DNA of 64,000 nucleotides from JAKOVR01 sp031415655 (GCA_031415655.1 JANOSD010000084.1:1-64000); one strand, 5' to 3'; positions 8,385 to 18,282 are shown, counted from the stretch's first letter. The notes: generated by a model from the letters alone, not told the origin. Numbers and translations: made by a program.

Positions 8385-9359
8385 TCAAGATCGAGTGATG
8401 CCGAGTGCCGATAACGAGGTCTCGGACAACCGATCGACCGCCCACGGACGACCGTCGTAGAAGTCCAGCAGATACAGGAACTCCCGAATCCCCTCCAGCG
8501 TCGCGTGTAGGTGCACCGTGGGCTCGGTGCCCCGGTGTACGACGGCGTTCCGATCCTGAACGGCCTCGTCCAAGAGCTTGTGGAGTGCCTTAGGGCATCG
8601 CCTCTCGGGAGCCACATCGGCCCGAATTGGCAGTTCCGGGAGGGTGTGCTTCAGCACCTTCGGCAGCGGCGGAGCGGGCAGATCCTCGACAAGCGATCGA
8701 GCCGCGGGAACGAGGCTGGCAATGAGTTGCTTGATGCCGACTTCGGCGGCCGCGACACCGATAATGAGCGAACCCCTCGGATTGGCATGACGAAGGTTCC
8801 ACGCCTCGCGCAGGAGCTGGTGCCCGATCGGCTCCCGCATCTCCGACTCGACCATGCCGGGAATCATCGACCAGCCAGGTTCCCCGACTACGGCCCGACG
8901 GTCGCCCATTGCTGCCTGGCCGAGGGGCTGGAGTTCCACGAGCTGGCCGTTGTCTAGAACGATCTCGACACGAGACTCGGCGAACACAGCGTCCCTGCCT
9001 GCCAGACCAAACCTCCAGCGGATCACGGAGCCGACCTGCTCAAGAACACCGCCAACAAGGTCGATCGCGGCCGCGATGGCATCGAGACGCAGACCATCGA
9101 TGTCCTGTCGTATCACGTACTGTTGGCTGCCTACCGTGACAACTTGGTCCGACGCCGGCAGCGAGCGTGGCCGGGGTTGGCCCACACCGTTGCTCTGGAC
9201 GTCGACTGTGCCGGTACAGGTGACGGACGCGAACGTTCGGTCGGCGGGTACCTGCGCGGCAAGGTTCACGCCCACCCCGTCGTACGTGAACGATGCAGCG
9301 AGCGGTGAGTCGATGTCGACGAAGTGGGCATTCAACTGACGCTCCACCGTCACTCTCAT
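8385..9359 (-). CDS. Uncharacterised protein with HEPN-like C-terminal domain
   Basis: This 324-residue protein has a beta-rich N-terminal half (about 1-170) of unknown family. The helical C-terminal half (about 185-324) includes LLREAWNLRHANPRGSLIIG, an AAAEVGIKQLI helix and RNAVVH at 270-275. The R-N-x3-H pattern matches the Rx4-6H active site of HEPN ribonucleases, and the layout recalls ApeA-like or DUF4145-like HEPN proteins. The ATG at 9359 is supported by an upstream CTGGAGG. It lies between a CSLREA-ThiF chimera and the serine protease, all on one strand. An RNase effector in a defence module is plausible; function is not shown. Confidence 0.7.
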   Translation of the reverse strand: MRVTVERQLNAHFVDIDSPLAASFTYDGVGVNLAAQVPADRTFASVTCTGTVDVQSNGVGQPRPRSLPASDQVVTVGSQQYVIRQDIDGLRLDAIAAAIDLVGGVLEQVGSVIRWRFGLAGRDAVFAESRVEIVLDNGQLVELQPLGQAAMGDRRAVVGEPGWSMIPGMVESEMREPIGHQLLREAWNLRHANPRGSLIIGVAAAEVGIKQLIASLVPAARSLVEDLPAPPLPKVLKHTLPELPIRADVAPERRCPKALHKLLDEAVQDRNAVVHRGTEPTVHLHATLEGIREFLYLLDFYDGRPWAVDRLSETSLSALGITRS

Positions 9360-9518
9360 GTGGCCTCCAGTTGGTGACGTCCTAGTGGAAGGGTGTCGGC
9401 CACTCGGTGGCCGTCTGTAGCAAAGGTCTAGGTTGGCTGGCCACGCAACTCGCGCCTGGATGCCCCTCGACCCTAACGGGCGGTCAACCGGCAGCATCGA
9501 TTCCGCACATGCTCGGCC

Positions 9519-11132
9519 TCACCCCGAACCAAATCGGTCCATTCGGTGCTCGACTCGGGCCATCAACCTCCGGTTGATCGCCGCGAGCTTGGTGACGCAG
9601 AGATCGGCGAGGAGTCGCGACCACCGAATCACTCGCTGCCCTGCCGCTCGCTTCCGTTCGGCGATCTCCATTCGCGCGCCTTCGTGCTCGCCGAGGAGCA
9701 CTTGGCGTCGGTCGCCAGCGAGCGTGCCGCGCTCGATCGGACAGGTCTCTCGGCTCGTGACCTTCAAGTGCTCGAGGTCATGAGTTGACAGGCTGTAGCG
9801 GAGTGGACCTGGGTCACCGATGCCGGCCGGGGCGGCGACGAAGCTGACGAACTGCGCGAGGAGACTGGCAGTGGCGCTTACGGAGAGTGCGGCAACGTTC
9901 TGGCTCTGAGGGCGATTCGACGGCGGGAGACCGGCGATGTACTTCGCATCGTCCAGAAGGCCATCCCTGTCGACTTGGATCTTTCCGAGGTCGATCTGTC
10001 CGTTGCACGCCATGCACGGCCGGCCCGGCCGCAGAACGTGTGAACGCCAGGTGGCGTTGCGCATCCCGTCACCGTCCTCGAAAGCGTCGACGTGAATTCC
10101 TCCATCGAGCACCGGGATGAGATCGGTGTAGGCGATCGTGTTCAGGACCGACCGCGGCCACGGGTGATCGTCGATGCAGCAAAAGATCAGGTCGTAGTCG
10201 AGCGCTAGGAGGAATTGGTCGGGTTCGCACACGCTTCCTTCGATTGCTTTGGCATGGAAGTGGGAAGCCGTGGCGGCTTGCCGCAGCAATCGGACCGCAA
10301 CCTCGACCTTCGAGCGGTAGAGCCAGACGTCGAGCGGCGTGGCGCCGTCGGCGAAGATGGCCCCGCCGAAGCCGAGGCCGCACGCCTCCACGCCTCCGTA
10401 CGACAACCGTGAGCACCCCAGGGTGTTGATGGCGAGGTTCCGGGCGAACGTGGACGCGATCACGACCAGGGTCCCGCCGCTGTGGATCGCCCCACCGCCT
10501 TGGAACAGCACCGGCGAGCAGTCGTTCGACGGCGGTTCCGGCGAAGTCACCGGATCGGCCCGCAGGCAGATGCCGACCGCCTCCGTGTGGTTCAGCGCGA
10601 AGCTCGAGCGGGCGACGCTCACCGACGTGCCCGGCAGCGAGCGGAGCGCGCCGCCCGGGTCCCGGCGGCTGTTGCCGTTCACGAAGACGGTCCGATCGAT
10701 GACCAGGTTGCCGGACCGCAGATCGATGATCCGGTCGATTCCGGCCGCGTCGATCTTGAAGCCGTCGCCGTCGAGCGCGAGCGACGTCGTGAGATCGAGG
10801 TCGCCCACGTAGTTCGAGTCCTCGGCGGCGCCGGCTCTGCTGAGCGTCACGTCGGTCGCCAGCCGCACGTGGATGTCCAGCGCCGCCGCCGCCGCGCCCA
10901 GCGCGTTCGCTTCGCTGATCGCCGCCCGCAGCGTGCAGTCCCCCGCTCCCGCCGTCGCCTCGCAGATGCCGTCGCCCGGCGCGGCGTCCACCGCGTCATT
11001 TCCCTGTGTCACCACGAAGTCGTGCCGCGGCGGGAGCTCGCACGCCACCGCGACGCCGGCCACGACCACCACCCCGACCACGCTCGCGACGTACCGTCGA
11101 ATCAATCGATGAGCCACCACAACCACCTCCAT
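9519..11132 (-). CDS. Chimera: CSLREA secreted-protein N-half joined to a ThiF/E1-like C-half
   Basis: This open frame of 537 residues joins two unrelated proteins. Residues 1 to about 263 form a lipoprotein-like leader (VAGVAVACELP), a CSLREA domain (GDGICEATAGAGDCTLRAAI) and a parallel-beta-helix region (GGGAIHSGGTLVVIASTF). From about residue 268 it matches the C-terminal half of ThiF/E1-like adenylyltransferases: LDYDLIFCCIDDHPWPRSVL, LNTIAYTDLIPVLDGGIHVD and the zinc-type PCMAC. The ThiF part lacks its nucleotide-binding Rossmann start, so it cannot adenylate. The join near 10330 looks like an in-frame deletion or recombination scar. The product is probably non-functional in either role. 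Confidence 0.75.
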   Translation of the reverse strand: MEVVVVAHRLIRRYVASVVGVVVVAGVAVACELPPRHDFVVTQGNDAVDAAPGDGICEATAGAGDCTLRAAISEANALGAAAAALDIHVRLATDVTLSRAGAAEDSNYVGDLDLTTSLALDGDGFKIDAAGIDRIIDLRSGNLVIDRTVFVNGNSRRDPGGALRSLPGTSVSVARSSFALNHTEAVGICLRADPVTSPEPPSNDCSPVLFQGGGAIHSGGTLVVIASTFARNLAINTLGCSRLSYGGVEACGLGFGGAIFADGATPLDVWLYRSKVEVAVRLLRQAATASHFHAKAIEGSVCEPDQFLLALDYDLIFCCIDDHPWPRSVLNTIAYTDLIPVLDGGIHVDAFEDGDGMRNATWRSHVLRPGRPCMACNGQIDLGKIQVDRDGLLDDAKYIAGLPPSNRPQSQNVAALSVSATASLLAQFVSFVAAPAGIGDPGPLRYSLSTHDLEHLKVTSRETCPIERGTLAGDRRQVLLGEHEGARMEIAERKRAAGQRVIRWSRLLADLCVTKLAAINRRLMARVEHRMDRFGSG

Positions 11133-11214
11133 TGTTCAGTTTTCACCTGTCGGGAATGACCTCTGCGGGGCTGACCTGGTCGCCTCACGCGTCGCGCTTC
11201 GTCGGTTTCTCGCC

Positions 11215-11640
11215 CTTGTCAGTCGGTCCAGGTGTACGGCGTCATTGCCGTTGCGGGTCCGCTCGAGGTGGTCACGGTGGCGGTGGCGGTGCACCGAGAG
11301 GGGGCACAGCTGACGGCGCCATAATTGGTTGGGCCGGCCAGTTCGTCGCTGACCACGACGTCCCGTTCCATCGCCAGACCGTCTCGCGACTGAGACCAGG
11401 CAACTCGTCGGGCCGTCGCACGCCACATCGGTGAGTTCCACCGGCGGCGCTGCGAGGATCCTCCAAGTTGAGCCATCCCGTCCGAGGGTCGATGATCCGA
11501 CCGCCAGACAGCTCGTGGCCGAGACGCAGTCGACCGGCTGTAGCGCCACGGGTTCGTCGTCGAGCGCGACCGTTGGGACGACGGCGAACCCAAGAACCGG
11601 GCTCGCGTCCGAGAATCACCCATCCACTGCACAGGTCCAC
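11215..11640 (-). pseudogene. Degraded secreted repeat protein
   Basis: Pieces of a protein with CVSATSCLAVG and VACDGPTSCL cysteine repeats and WNGTSWSATNWPA motifs are scattered over two or three frames. Such cysteine and WNGTSWS repeats occur in secreted actinobacterial propeller-like proteins. At least two frameshifts break it. No start can be fixed. Confidence 0.5.
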
Positions 11641-11938
11641 CTCCACCGAGCCGCACCACTCGCGCAATGCGTAATGCTCTGACCACCAGTGCTCGCAGTA
11701 TGGGCCACGCCCCGTCAATAATCAACGGACGTGTTTGCTTTTACCTACAAACTTGTGGAGTCAGTCCGGTCGACGCGCCTGACCCACCCGTGTCACCGGC
11801 GCATCTCGCCTCGCCACGCGAGTGCCGCCGCGGATCGGCGTCGAGCGCACTGCTCTTCGGTGCACCCGATCGGTCGTTGATGTGGCCGGGCCCTGCCCTG
11901 GGCGGACGTCGATCGCGGGCTCGCAACCCAGCTCGCAA

Positions 11939-12619
11939 CTACGGCTCCGAGTCGTTCGGATCGGGTGCGGTACTGCCGTAGACGGCGCGGAGCGCGATGG
12001 TGATGAGCGTCTCGGCGTGGGTCGGGTCGAGGAGCTCTTCTGGTGAGCGGAGTGAGAGCTCGTACCCACGCCGCCAGATCATCGCCGAGAGCGCTCGGAC
12101 GAGATCAATGGCCTCCGGTGGCCCCGGAAGTGCCCGGCCGGCGGCCCGTTCGTCGTTGACCCATCCGGCGATCGTTGCGTAGATCTCGTCGTTGAAATCG
12201 TCCCAGAATGCCTGCATCTTCGCGTCCGTCTCGGACAGCTGGGCCATCGCACGCAACCTGGGTGCGTCGCTCTGCCATTGGCCGAGCAGCCCGTACACGA
12301 GCAGGCGCATGCCGACGTCGGGCGGCTGGGCTTGATTCGCCAGCACGCCCTTCATAGCGCTCAGGCCCTCGATGCTTCCGCTGACCATCGTGTCGATCAC
12401 GGCATCGCGCGAATCGAAGTAGAAGTAGAACGTCGAACGATGGATGCCAGCACCTTGAGCGAGATCGTCGATCGTCATCTCGCTTAGGGGCTTCTCGCCC
12501 AGGAGCCGCCAGGCCGTTTCGACTATCGCCGCTTCCTTCAGATCACCCTTGCGAGGACCCCGGCGCCGGCCCGACGGACCGTTCCCTGAGGCGGGAGTCT
12601 CGTTGGTGGCACGCGGCAT
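11939..12619 (-). CDS. TetR-family transcriptional regulator
   Basis: This 226-residue protein has a classic TetR DNA-binding domain at about 25-75 (AAIVETAWRLLGEKPLSEMT, IDDLAQGAGIHRSTFYFYFD) and a ligand-binding helical C-terminal domain. The helix-turn-helix lies near ITHRSTFYFYF-type residues. The ATG at 12619 was preferred over an upstream ATG because the intervening residues are not family-like. It is divergent from the broken RCC1 gene, with 399 bp between them; no nearby transport or resistance gene reveals its ligand. It is one of the few intact genes in the att2-att3 segment. Confidence 0.88.
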   Translation of the reverse strand: MPRATNETPASGNGPSGRRRGPRKGDLKEAAIVETAWRLLGEKPLSEMTIDDLAQGAGIHRSTFYFYFDSRDAVIDTMVSGSIEGLSAMKGVLANQAQPPDVGMRLLVYGLLGQWQSDAPRLRAMAQLSETDAKMQAFWDDFNDEIYATIAGWVNDERAAGRALPGPPEAIDLVRALSAMIWRRGYELSLRSPEELLDPTHAETLITIALRAVYGSTAPDPNDSEP

Positions 12620-13018
12620 TCGATCCCCGGACTTGTAGCGGTCGACAGGCCCTCTCGTCGGCGCGCTCGATCGTAACTCGCCCCGCGCCGTGCGTGGTCG
12701 GCAACCCACCATGCCGCGGCCCGCCAGGTGGCGCAGTCAAGCTCTACTGACCGTGGTCGGGTCGCGGTCGATCCGTCGGCCGATCACGGCCCAGGGCGTC
12801 GCCCGGTCCTCGATCAGCGCCACATTTGATCTCTTCGCGTTCGGGCAGCGAGAAGGGCGCGCCTGGCATGGTGGTGTCTCCAACGGTCGGTCGTCGTGGT
12901 CGTCAGCACCGGCCATCATGACCGGGACCATGCACCGACCGTTGGAACTGGCTGAGCATCCCCCGTTGACAGACAGACCGGTGGGGACGTTCAATGTGAG
13001 GCGGTGGAGGAGGTGGTC
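12620..13018. other. Intergenic region, tetR / RCC1 gene
   Basis: No gene is visible in this 399-bp divergent spacer. A good ribosome binding site (GGAGGAGGTGG, 13005-13015) precedes the RCC1 lipoprotein start at 13019. No clear operator palindrome for the TetR protein was recognised. Confidence 0.5.
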
Positions 13019-13773
13019 ATGTCGGTTGTGATGCAACGGCATATGGTGGCTCGACGCGCGGTGACGATGGTGGCGATCGCGGGGTTGGCCGCAGGGCTGC
13101 TCGCTGGTTGCCGGTTGACCGATATCGCGTCGATCGTGGTGGGCAGCCAGCACTCGTGTGCGGTGATGACCAACGGCGAGGTGAAGTGTTGAGGGCTGAA
13201 CACGTCAGGTGAGGTGGGCGACGGGACGACCACGAACCGGGTCGATCCGACGACCGTCGTCGGAATCGCAGGCGCGACGCAGGTCGCGGTCGGGTACGCG
13301 CACACGTGCGCTCTGGTGAGCGGCGTAGTGAAGTGCTGGGGCGTCAACACGAACGGCGAGTTGGGCGACGGCACGTTCGCGAACAACGTTTCGCCGGTGA
13401 CCGTGACGGGGATCAACACCGCGACCGAGATCAAGGCCGGTTGGAGTCATACGTGTGCCGTGCTCGCCGACACGTCGGTGAAGTGCTGGGGCCGGAACAC
13501 CAACGGTGAGTTGGGCGACCTGTCGACGACCAATCGGGGATCTCCCGTGGCCCCGGACGGCGGGCTCAGCAGTGTGCTCCACGTGGCGCCGGGCGCGTTC
13601 CACACGTGCGCTGTCCTCACCGATGGCACCGGCCGGTGCTGGGGCATGAACACCTTTGGCCAGGTGGGTGACAACACCTCGGGCGTCACCCGGCTGCAAC
13701 CGACGGTCGTCGTCGGCCTAACGGGGGCGACCGCGATCGCGGCCTGGGCATCTCCCCGTCGGGCGGACGGTGA

Positions 13774-14661
13774 TTATGACGCTTGCTTGAACCGTTGCTC
13801 CCACTCGAGGGGGGCGATGTCGTTGAGGGTCGAGTGAAGTCTCGACGTGTTGTACCAGTTGATCCACTTGAAGATCGCGCGGCGGGCCTCGGCGCGGGTC
13901 GCGAACACGCGGCCCTTGACGCACTCGCGCTTGAGCGACTCCCAGAACGACTCGGCCACCGCGTTGTCCCAACACACCGCGGTCCGCCCGACCGACGGGC
14001 GCATCTGACGGTCGTGGCAGTAGTCGATGTAGTCGTTCGACGTGTACTGCGAGCCCCGATCCGCGTGGGCGATCACGCCGGCCACGGCCCGGTCGCCGCC
14101 CCGCGCGGCGACGGCCATGTCGAGCGCGTCGAGGACGAGCTCGGTGCGCATGTGATCCGCCATCGAGTAGCCCAACAGCCGGCGGGATCCGAGGTCGAGG
14201 ACCGAGGCCACGTACAGCCAGCCCTCGGCGGTGGCGATGTAGGTGATGTCTTGGCACCACGCCACGTCGGGGGCGCCCGGGTCGAAGCGGCGGCCGACCA
14301 GGTCGGGGATCGTGTACCCGTCGGGGCCGGGGAACGTGGTGCGACACGTGCGCCGCCGGAACCGCCCCGCCATGCCGTGGCGGCGCATCAGCCGGGCCAC
14401 TCGCTTGCGGTTGATCACGAGCCCGCCGTGACGCAACGCCTTGTACATGCGCGGCACCCCGTAGTTGCCGTCGGCGTCGTCGAAGATCTCGCGCATCATG
14501 ACGACGAGCTCGGCTTCGGCGACCTGGCGGTCCGTCGGGCCTGCCGCGTCGCGTTGACACCAGTCGTAGTAGCCCGACGTGGACACCCCCGCCGCGTCGC
14601 ACGCGTTCGTGACCGGGAACCCGGCGGCCTTCTGGTCATCGACACACACGTAACGCGTCAC
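13774..14661 (-). CDS. IS3-family transposase OrfB (DDE integrase domain)
   Basis: This 295-residue protein has an N-terminal HTH_21-like region (MREIFDDADGNYGVPRMYKA) and an rve integrase core. The catalytic acidic residues are seen in WCQDITYI (D), HADRGSQYTS (D) and NAVAESFWESLK (E, 35 residues after the second D). The start overlaps the OrfA stop by 4 bp. Family members often make an OrfAB fusion by -1 frameshifting; no slippery run was confirmed at the junction. All catalytic residues are present. Confidence 0.93.
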   Translation of the reverse strand: MTRYVCVDDQKAAGFPVTNACDAAGVSTSGYYDWCQRDAAGPTDRQVAEAELVVMMREIFDDADGNYGVPRMYKALRHGGLVINRKRVARLMRRHGMAGRFRRRTCRTTFPGPDGYTIPDLVGRRFDPGAPDVAWCQDITYIATAEGWLYVASVLDLGSRRLLGYSMADHMRTELVLDALDMAVAARGGDRAVAGVIAHADRGSQYTSNDYIDYCHDRQMRPSVGRTAVCWDNAVAESFWESLKRECVKGRVFATRAEARRAIFKWINWYNTSRLHSTLNDIAPLEWEQRFKQAS

Positions 14662-14966
14662 GGTGTCGATTCCTTCACCCAGAAGGCCAACGATCGTTTG
14701 AGCAGATCGCGCTCCATGCGCAGCTGCGCGTTCTCGGCCCGCAGCTCGACCATGTCGGACCGCTCATCGGCGGTGAGCCCGGCCCGGTCGCCGCGCTCGA
14801 TGCGTTCGAGCCCGACCCAGTTCCCGAGCGTGCCCGGGTTCACCCCCGTCACCCGGGCCACATCAGCGATCGAGCGGTCCTCATCGAGGACCATCGCGAC
14901 CGCGTCACGCCGGAACTCCGGCGGGAACTTCGAGGGACGACCCCTCGGCTTCTTCTTGTTGGACAT
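14658..14966 (-). CDS. IS3-family transposase OrfA (HTH protein)
   Basis: This 102-residue protein starts with a basic tail (MSNKKKPRGRPSKFPPEFRR). A helix-turn-helix of the HTH_Tnp_1 type (ADVARVTGVNPGTLGNWV) follows, then a leucine-zipper-like C-terminus (MVELRAENAQLRMERDLLKR). It binds the element ends and partners OrfB. The ATG at 14966 lies about 45 bp inside the right inverted repeat. Confidence 0.92.
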   Translation of the reverse strand: MSNKKKPRGRPSKFPPEFRRDAVAMVLDEDRSIADVARVTGVNPGTLGNWVGLERIERGDRAGLTADERSDMVELRAENAQLRMERDLLKRSLAFWVKESTP

Positions 14967-16589
14967 GGACTTCCTCCTATACGAGGTGTCCGCCCAACAG
15001 GGGGATGCTCAGCCGGTGGGTTGCACAGTTGTGCGCTGGTCGCGGCGGGTGCGGTGAAGTGCTGGGGGTACAACGCGAAGGGCCAGGTGGGCGACGGCTC
15101 GACTGTGACCCGGTTGGCGCCCGTCGCGGTGAATGGCGTGACGGGCGCGACCGCGCTCGCGACCGGTTTCTCGCATTCGTGCGCGGTGAGCGGCGGCAAC
15201 GTGTCGTGTTGGGGCTTCAACGGCAACTACCAGTTCGGGGACTCGACCGACAACGATTCATTGGTCGCCACGCCGACCTTGTTCACGGGCGTCGCCACCA
15301 TCAGCGCGGCCGGGAACGACACGTGCGTCACGATGCCGGATGGTTCGGCCCGCTGCGAGGGCGACAACGCGCTCGGCCAACTTGGCAACAAGTCGGCATG
15401 GGACTACTTCTCGCCGTCGCTCGTGGGCACCGCCGACCCGGTCAACGGCTACTCGCAGGTCGACGCCGAGAGTTTCTCGAACTGTGGTGTGGCGGCCGGT
15501 GGCGTCGTGAACTGTTGGGGGGACAACAACTACGGCCAACTCGGCAACGGCACCACCAACGGGAGTGGGTTCCCCACTCCGGCGCTCGGTGTCGCCGGCG
15601 CCACGAACGTCGCCGCTGGTCCCATGCACAGCTGCGCCGCACTGGCCAGTGGCTCCGTGAAGTGCTGGGGCAAGAACACCTACGGCGGGCTTGGCAACGG
15701 CACTACCACGAGCAGCCCCACGCCGGTGACCGTGTCGGGGATCACCAGCGCGACGCAGGTCGCGGTCGGGTACGAGACGAGTTGCGCGTTGCTGTCGACA
15801 GGATCGGTGAGATGTTGGGGGTACAACGCGCGCAGCGAGCTCGGCGACGGCACGACCACTTCCAGCTCTACCCCTGTCACCGTGGCCGGTGTCGCGACCG
15901 CGACCCAGATCGCGGTCGGGTCCGAATACGCATGCGCCCGGCTCACCGATGGGACCGCCACGTGCTGGGGCGACAACGACTACGGGCAGATCGGCGACGG
16001 GACCACGGGGGGCTCACGGCCCCCGAGCACGGTGACCGGTTTGACCGGTGCCGTGCAGATCGACGCCGGCAACGATCACACGTGCGCCGTGCTCACCGAC
16101 GGGACGGCCAGATGCTGGGGGAACAACCAGAGCGGCCAGATGGGAAACAACACGGCGACGTCCCATGAGCCGGTCCCTGTCCCGGTGAGTGGCCTCGCCA
16201 ACGCCGCACAGGTCACGACCGGCATCTACTTCAGCTGCGCTCGGCTGACCGATGGCACGGCAAAGTGCTGGGCCGAGAACTACTTCGGCGAGCTCGGCGA
16301 CGGCACCAAAACGCAGCGCCTGATCCCGGTGGTGGTCGTCGGTGTCACGGGCGCCACCCAGATCTCGTCGTCGTCGTTGGCGTTGCAGCAGGGCCGTACC
16401 TGTGCCGTGGTCGGGGCCGGCGAGCTTCGATGCTGGGGTTATTACGCCGCCGCCATCCAGTTCAAACCCATCGCCGTGGTGGGCAAGATCACCTGATCCG
16501 ACGCCGTCACCTTCGAGGGTCGACTCGTCCTTGCGGAGCAATGACAACCGCCAACGAGAATTGCACCGTCAGCCGGACAGCTGCGGGCG

Positions 16590-17648
16590 GCGGTCGACCA
16601 CAAGCTGACTCGTCGGGCCGGCGAGTTCGATCGCTTCGATCTGGCCCTCATCGATGCCTCGCTCGCCGCGATCCCCCCGCCGATCCGCGAGCGAGCCTCG
16701 TCCGGCCAGCTCGTCGGGTGGCCGCGAGCCACGTTCGTCGACCTTCCCGACGGCGACGTCCTCCGACTCTTCCTGCACTGGGTCGAGCCGACGGGCACGA
16801 GGGTTGACCTCGACCTCTCCTGCTCCTTCTACGACGACTCCTGGACCCACGTCGGACACGTCGACTACAGGAGCCTGCGCTACGACACCGACGCGGCCAT
16901 CCACTCCGGCGACTTCACGTCCGCCCGCCCCGCTCGGCGCAACCGAGTACGTCGATCTTCGAATCTCGTCGCTTGCGGGCAGCGACGCTCGCTGGGCGAT
17001 CCCGATCGTGTCGTCCTACAACGACATTGCCTTCGAGCTCCTCGACGACGCCTTCGCCGGATTCGCGGCGCCAACCCGGGCCGATGCCCGCTTCGATCCC
17101 GGTCGGGGCGCGCAACGGTTCGACCTGCGCGGCAACGCGCTCGTGCTGGCCCCGATGGTCATCGGCCTCACCACACGCGAGAAGCTCTGGGCCGACGCCA
17201 ACCTCTCGGCCAGCGGGTACGGCCACAACGTCAACCGCTACCGCGGCGCCGTCGGGCACCTCGGCGCCGACCTGTGGGACCACTTCGCACAACGCCGCCG
17301 CCCGACCATGCTCGACGTCGTGGACTGGCACACTTGTGCTCGCGCCGACCACGTCCTAGTGCTCCACTTCCGACGGGATCCACCAGCCCGGCGACGGGCA
17401 CGACCGCGACCGACCGCCTGGCGACCCTCAGGACCGCGGCCGAAGCCACCCACGGGCGAGAGCCTTTCCCGGAGACGACCGATCGCCGGCTGCTCCTCGC
17501 CGTCGCAGACGCTCGCCGCCTCGACGGGCTCCCTATCACCGACGTCACCGTCGGCTCCCTCGCCATCACCGCGTCGGGTCGGCCACCGGAACCGTTCCTT
17601 CACCTCACCGCCGGAGACCCACTCGCCGGACTCACTCCTCTCCCCTGA
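16590..17648 (+). pseudogene. Decayed SCO0930/MXAN_6230-family C-terminal domain
   Basis: Three frames must be joined. They read in order: FDLALIDASLAAIPPPIRER with GQLVGWPRATFVDLPDGD (16620-16920); TEYVDLRISSLAGSDARWAI, YGHNVNRYRGAVGHLGADLW and MLDVVDWHTCARADHVLV (16935-17360); and FPETTDRRLLLAVADARRLD to LTVGS-like residues (17365-17648). This order matches the stress-protein-like C-terminal domain of the MXAN_6230/SCO0930 family, which is often found with tellurium-resistance-type genes. Two frameshifts (about 16925 and 17362) and a missing N-terminus make it a remnant. Confidence 0.7.
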
Positions 17649-17951
17649 CCACAGGGACCGGGCGGAACGAACAACGAACTCAGGCCTCGCCGACTGTCGA
17701 TCACGAAAGGTCGTCTGGGTTGCCTTCGGTCAACCGCGGTCAAACGACTCGAGACATCAGCCGGCCCCGCTGCGCCACACAATGCCGTGACCTGCACGGT
17801 TGTCCGCAGGACCCGCTCGCCAGTACACATCCAGTACACGCTGCACACACGTTCGCTCCGGCGTAACGCTCTGACCAGCACTTACGCGATCAGCCGCAGT
17901 ACACGGCGGCAGAGGTCCCCAAACCCCGAAAACATGCCCTGACCTGGGCTT
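17649..17951. other. Intergenic region left of att3 with GTACAC repeats
   Basis: No gene is visible. CAGTACACATCCAGTACACG lies at 17821-17840 and another GTACAC at about 17898. The string CTGACCAGCACTTACGCG occurs at 17871-17888 and again at 18017-18034 just right of att3, which suggests two element ends stacked here. Confidence 0.55.
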
Positions 17952-18000
17952 TCGTGGAGCGGGTGACGAGAATCGAACTCGCGTTCTCAGCCTGGGAAGC
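17952..18000 (-). repeat. att3: partial tRNA-Gly 3' end copy
   Basis: This 49-bp match to the tRNA-Gly 3' region has a single mismatch (CCTGGG for CTTGGG at 17992). It marks the left border of the segment carrying the biosynthetic cluster; the intact tRNA (42035-42108) marks the right border. GTACAC repeats flank both borders (17821-17840, 18051-18067, 41906-41939). Confidence 0.85.
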
Positions 18001-18282
18001 ATCCGATCCCAAGCCCCTGACCAGCACTTACGCGCCGGATATGGGGCCCAGTACACAACCGGTACACAGCCCGACTGTAAACGGCGGACAACCACGGTCA
18101 ACTGCGGTGCGTGCTGCGGGCTGGGACCGTTCACGACGCGGACTGATGTCGCACAACGCACGCTGGCCCGTCGCGGCAGAATCAAGTCGCATTGCGACTA
18201 CGTGGGAACCGTCCAGCTCGTCCTGTACCGCACGTAGGCCTTCCTTCAATGTCTCGATGGGCACGAGTCAGGTGACCGTAAT

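Larger units (their letters stand above)
13745..15011 (-). mobile_element. IS3-family insertion sequence, 1267 bp
   Basis: The ends are TGGGCATCTCCCCGTCGGGC at the left and, reverse-complemented, TGAGCATCCCCCTGTTGGGC at the right: an imperfect inverted repeat with TG...CA termini. A 3-bp direct repeat GCC flanks it (13742-13744, 15012-15014). Both transposase frames look intact, so the copy may be active. Confidence 0.92.
13019..16496 (+). pseudogene. RCC1-repeat lipoprotein gene broken by a stop codon and an IS3-family element
   Basis: The ATG at 13019 begins a lipoprotein signal (AIAGLAAGLLAGC). RCC1-type beta-propeller repeats follow, each with HSCAV...G.VKCWG.N..GELGDGT patterns, continuing to 16496. 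Two lesions break it. A TGA at 13190-13192 stands where every other repeat has the Trp of CWG. An IS3-family element (13745-15011) is inserted with a GCC target duplication; excising it restores AIAAGGLHSCALV in frame. Apart from these, about 735 codons remain open, so inactivation looks recent. Secreted RCC1 proteins are common in Acidimicrobiia; their function is unknown. Confidence 0.9.

Noticed and set aside
13783..15057. 424-codon plus-strand frame across the IS3-family element
   Set aside because: It lies antisense to OrfA/OrfB, which hold all DDE residues, and crosses the IS boundary.
17238..17603. Minus-strand gene opposite the SCO0930-like remnant
   Set aside because: The plus strand shows recognisable family segments in order; the minus reading is Arg/Gly/Ser-rich without motifs.
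17952..18000. A second working tRNA-Gly
   Set aside because: Only the 3' part is present; the D arm and 5' acceptor strand are missing, as at 1551 and 7160.
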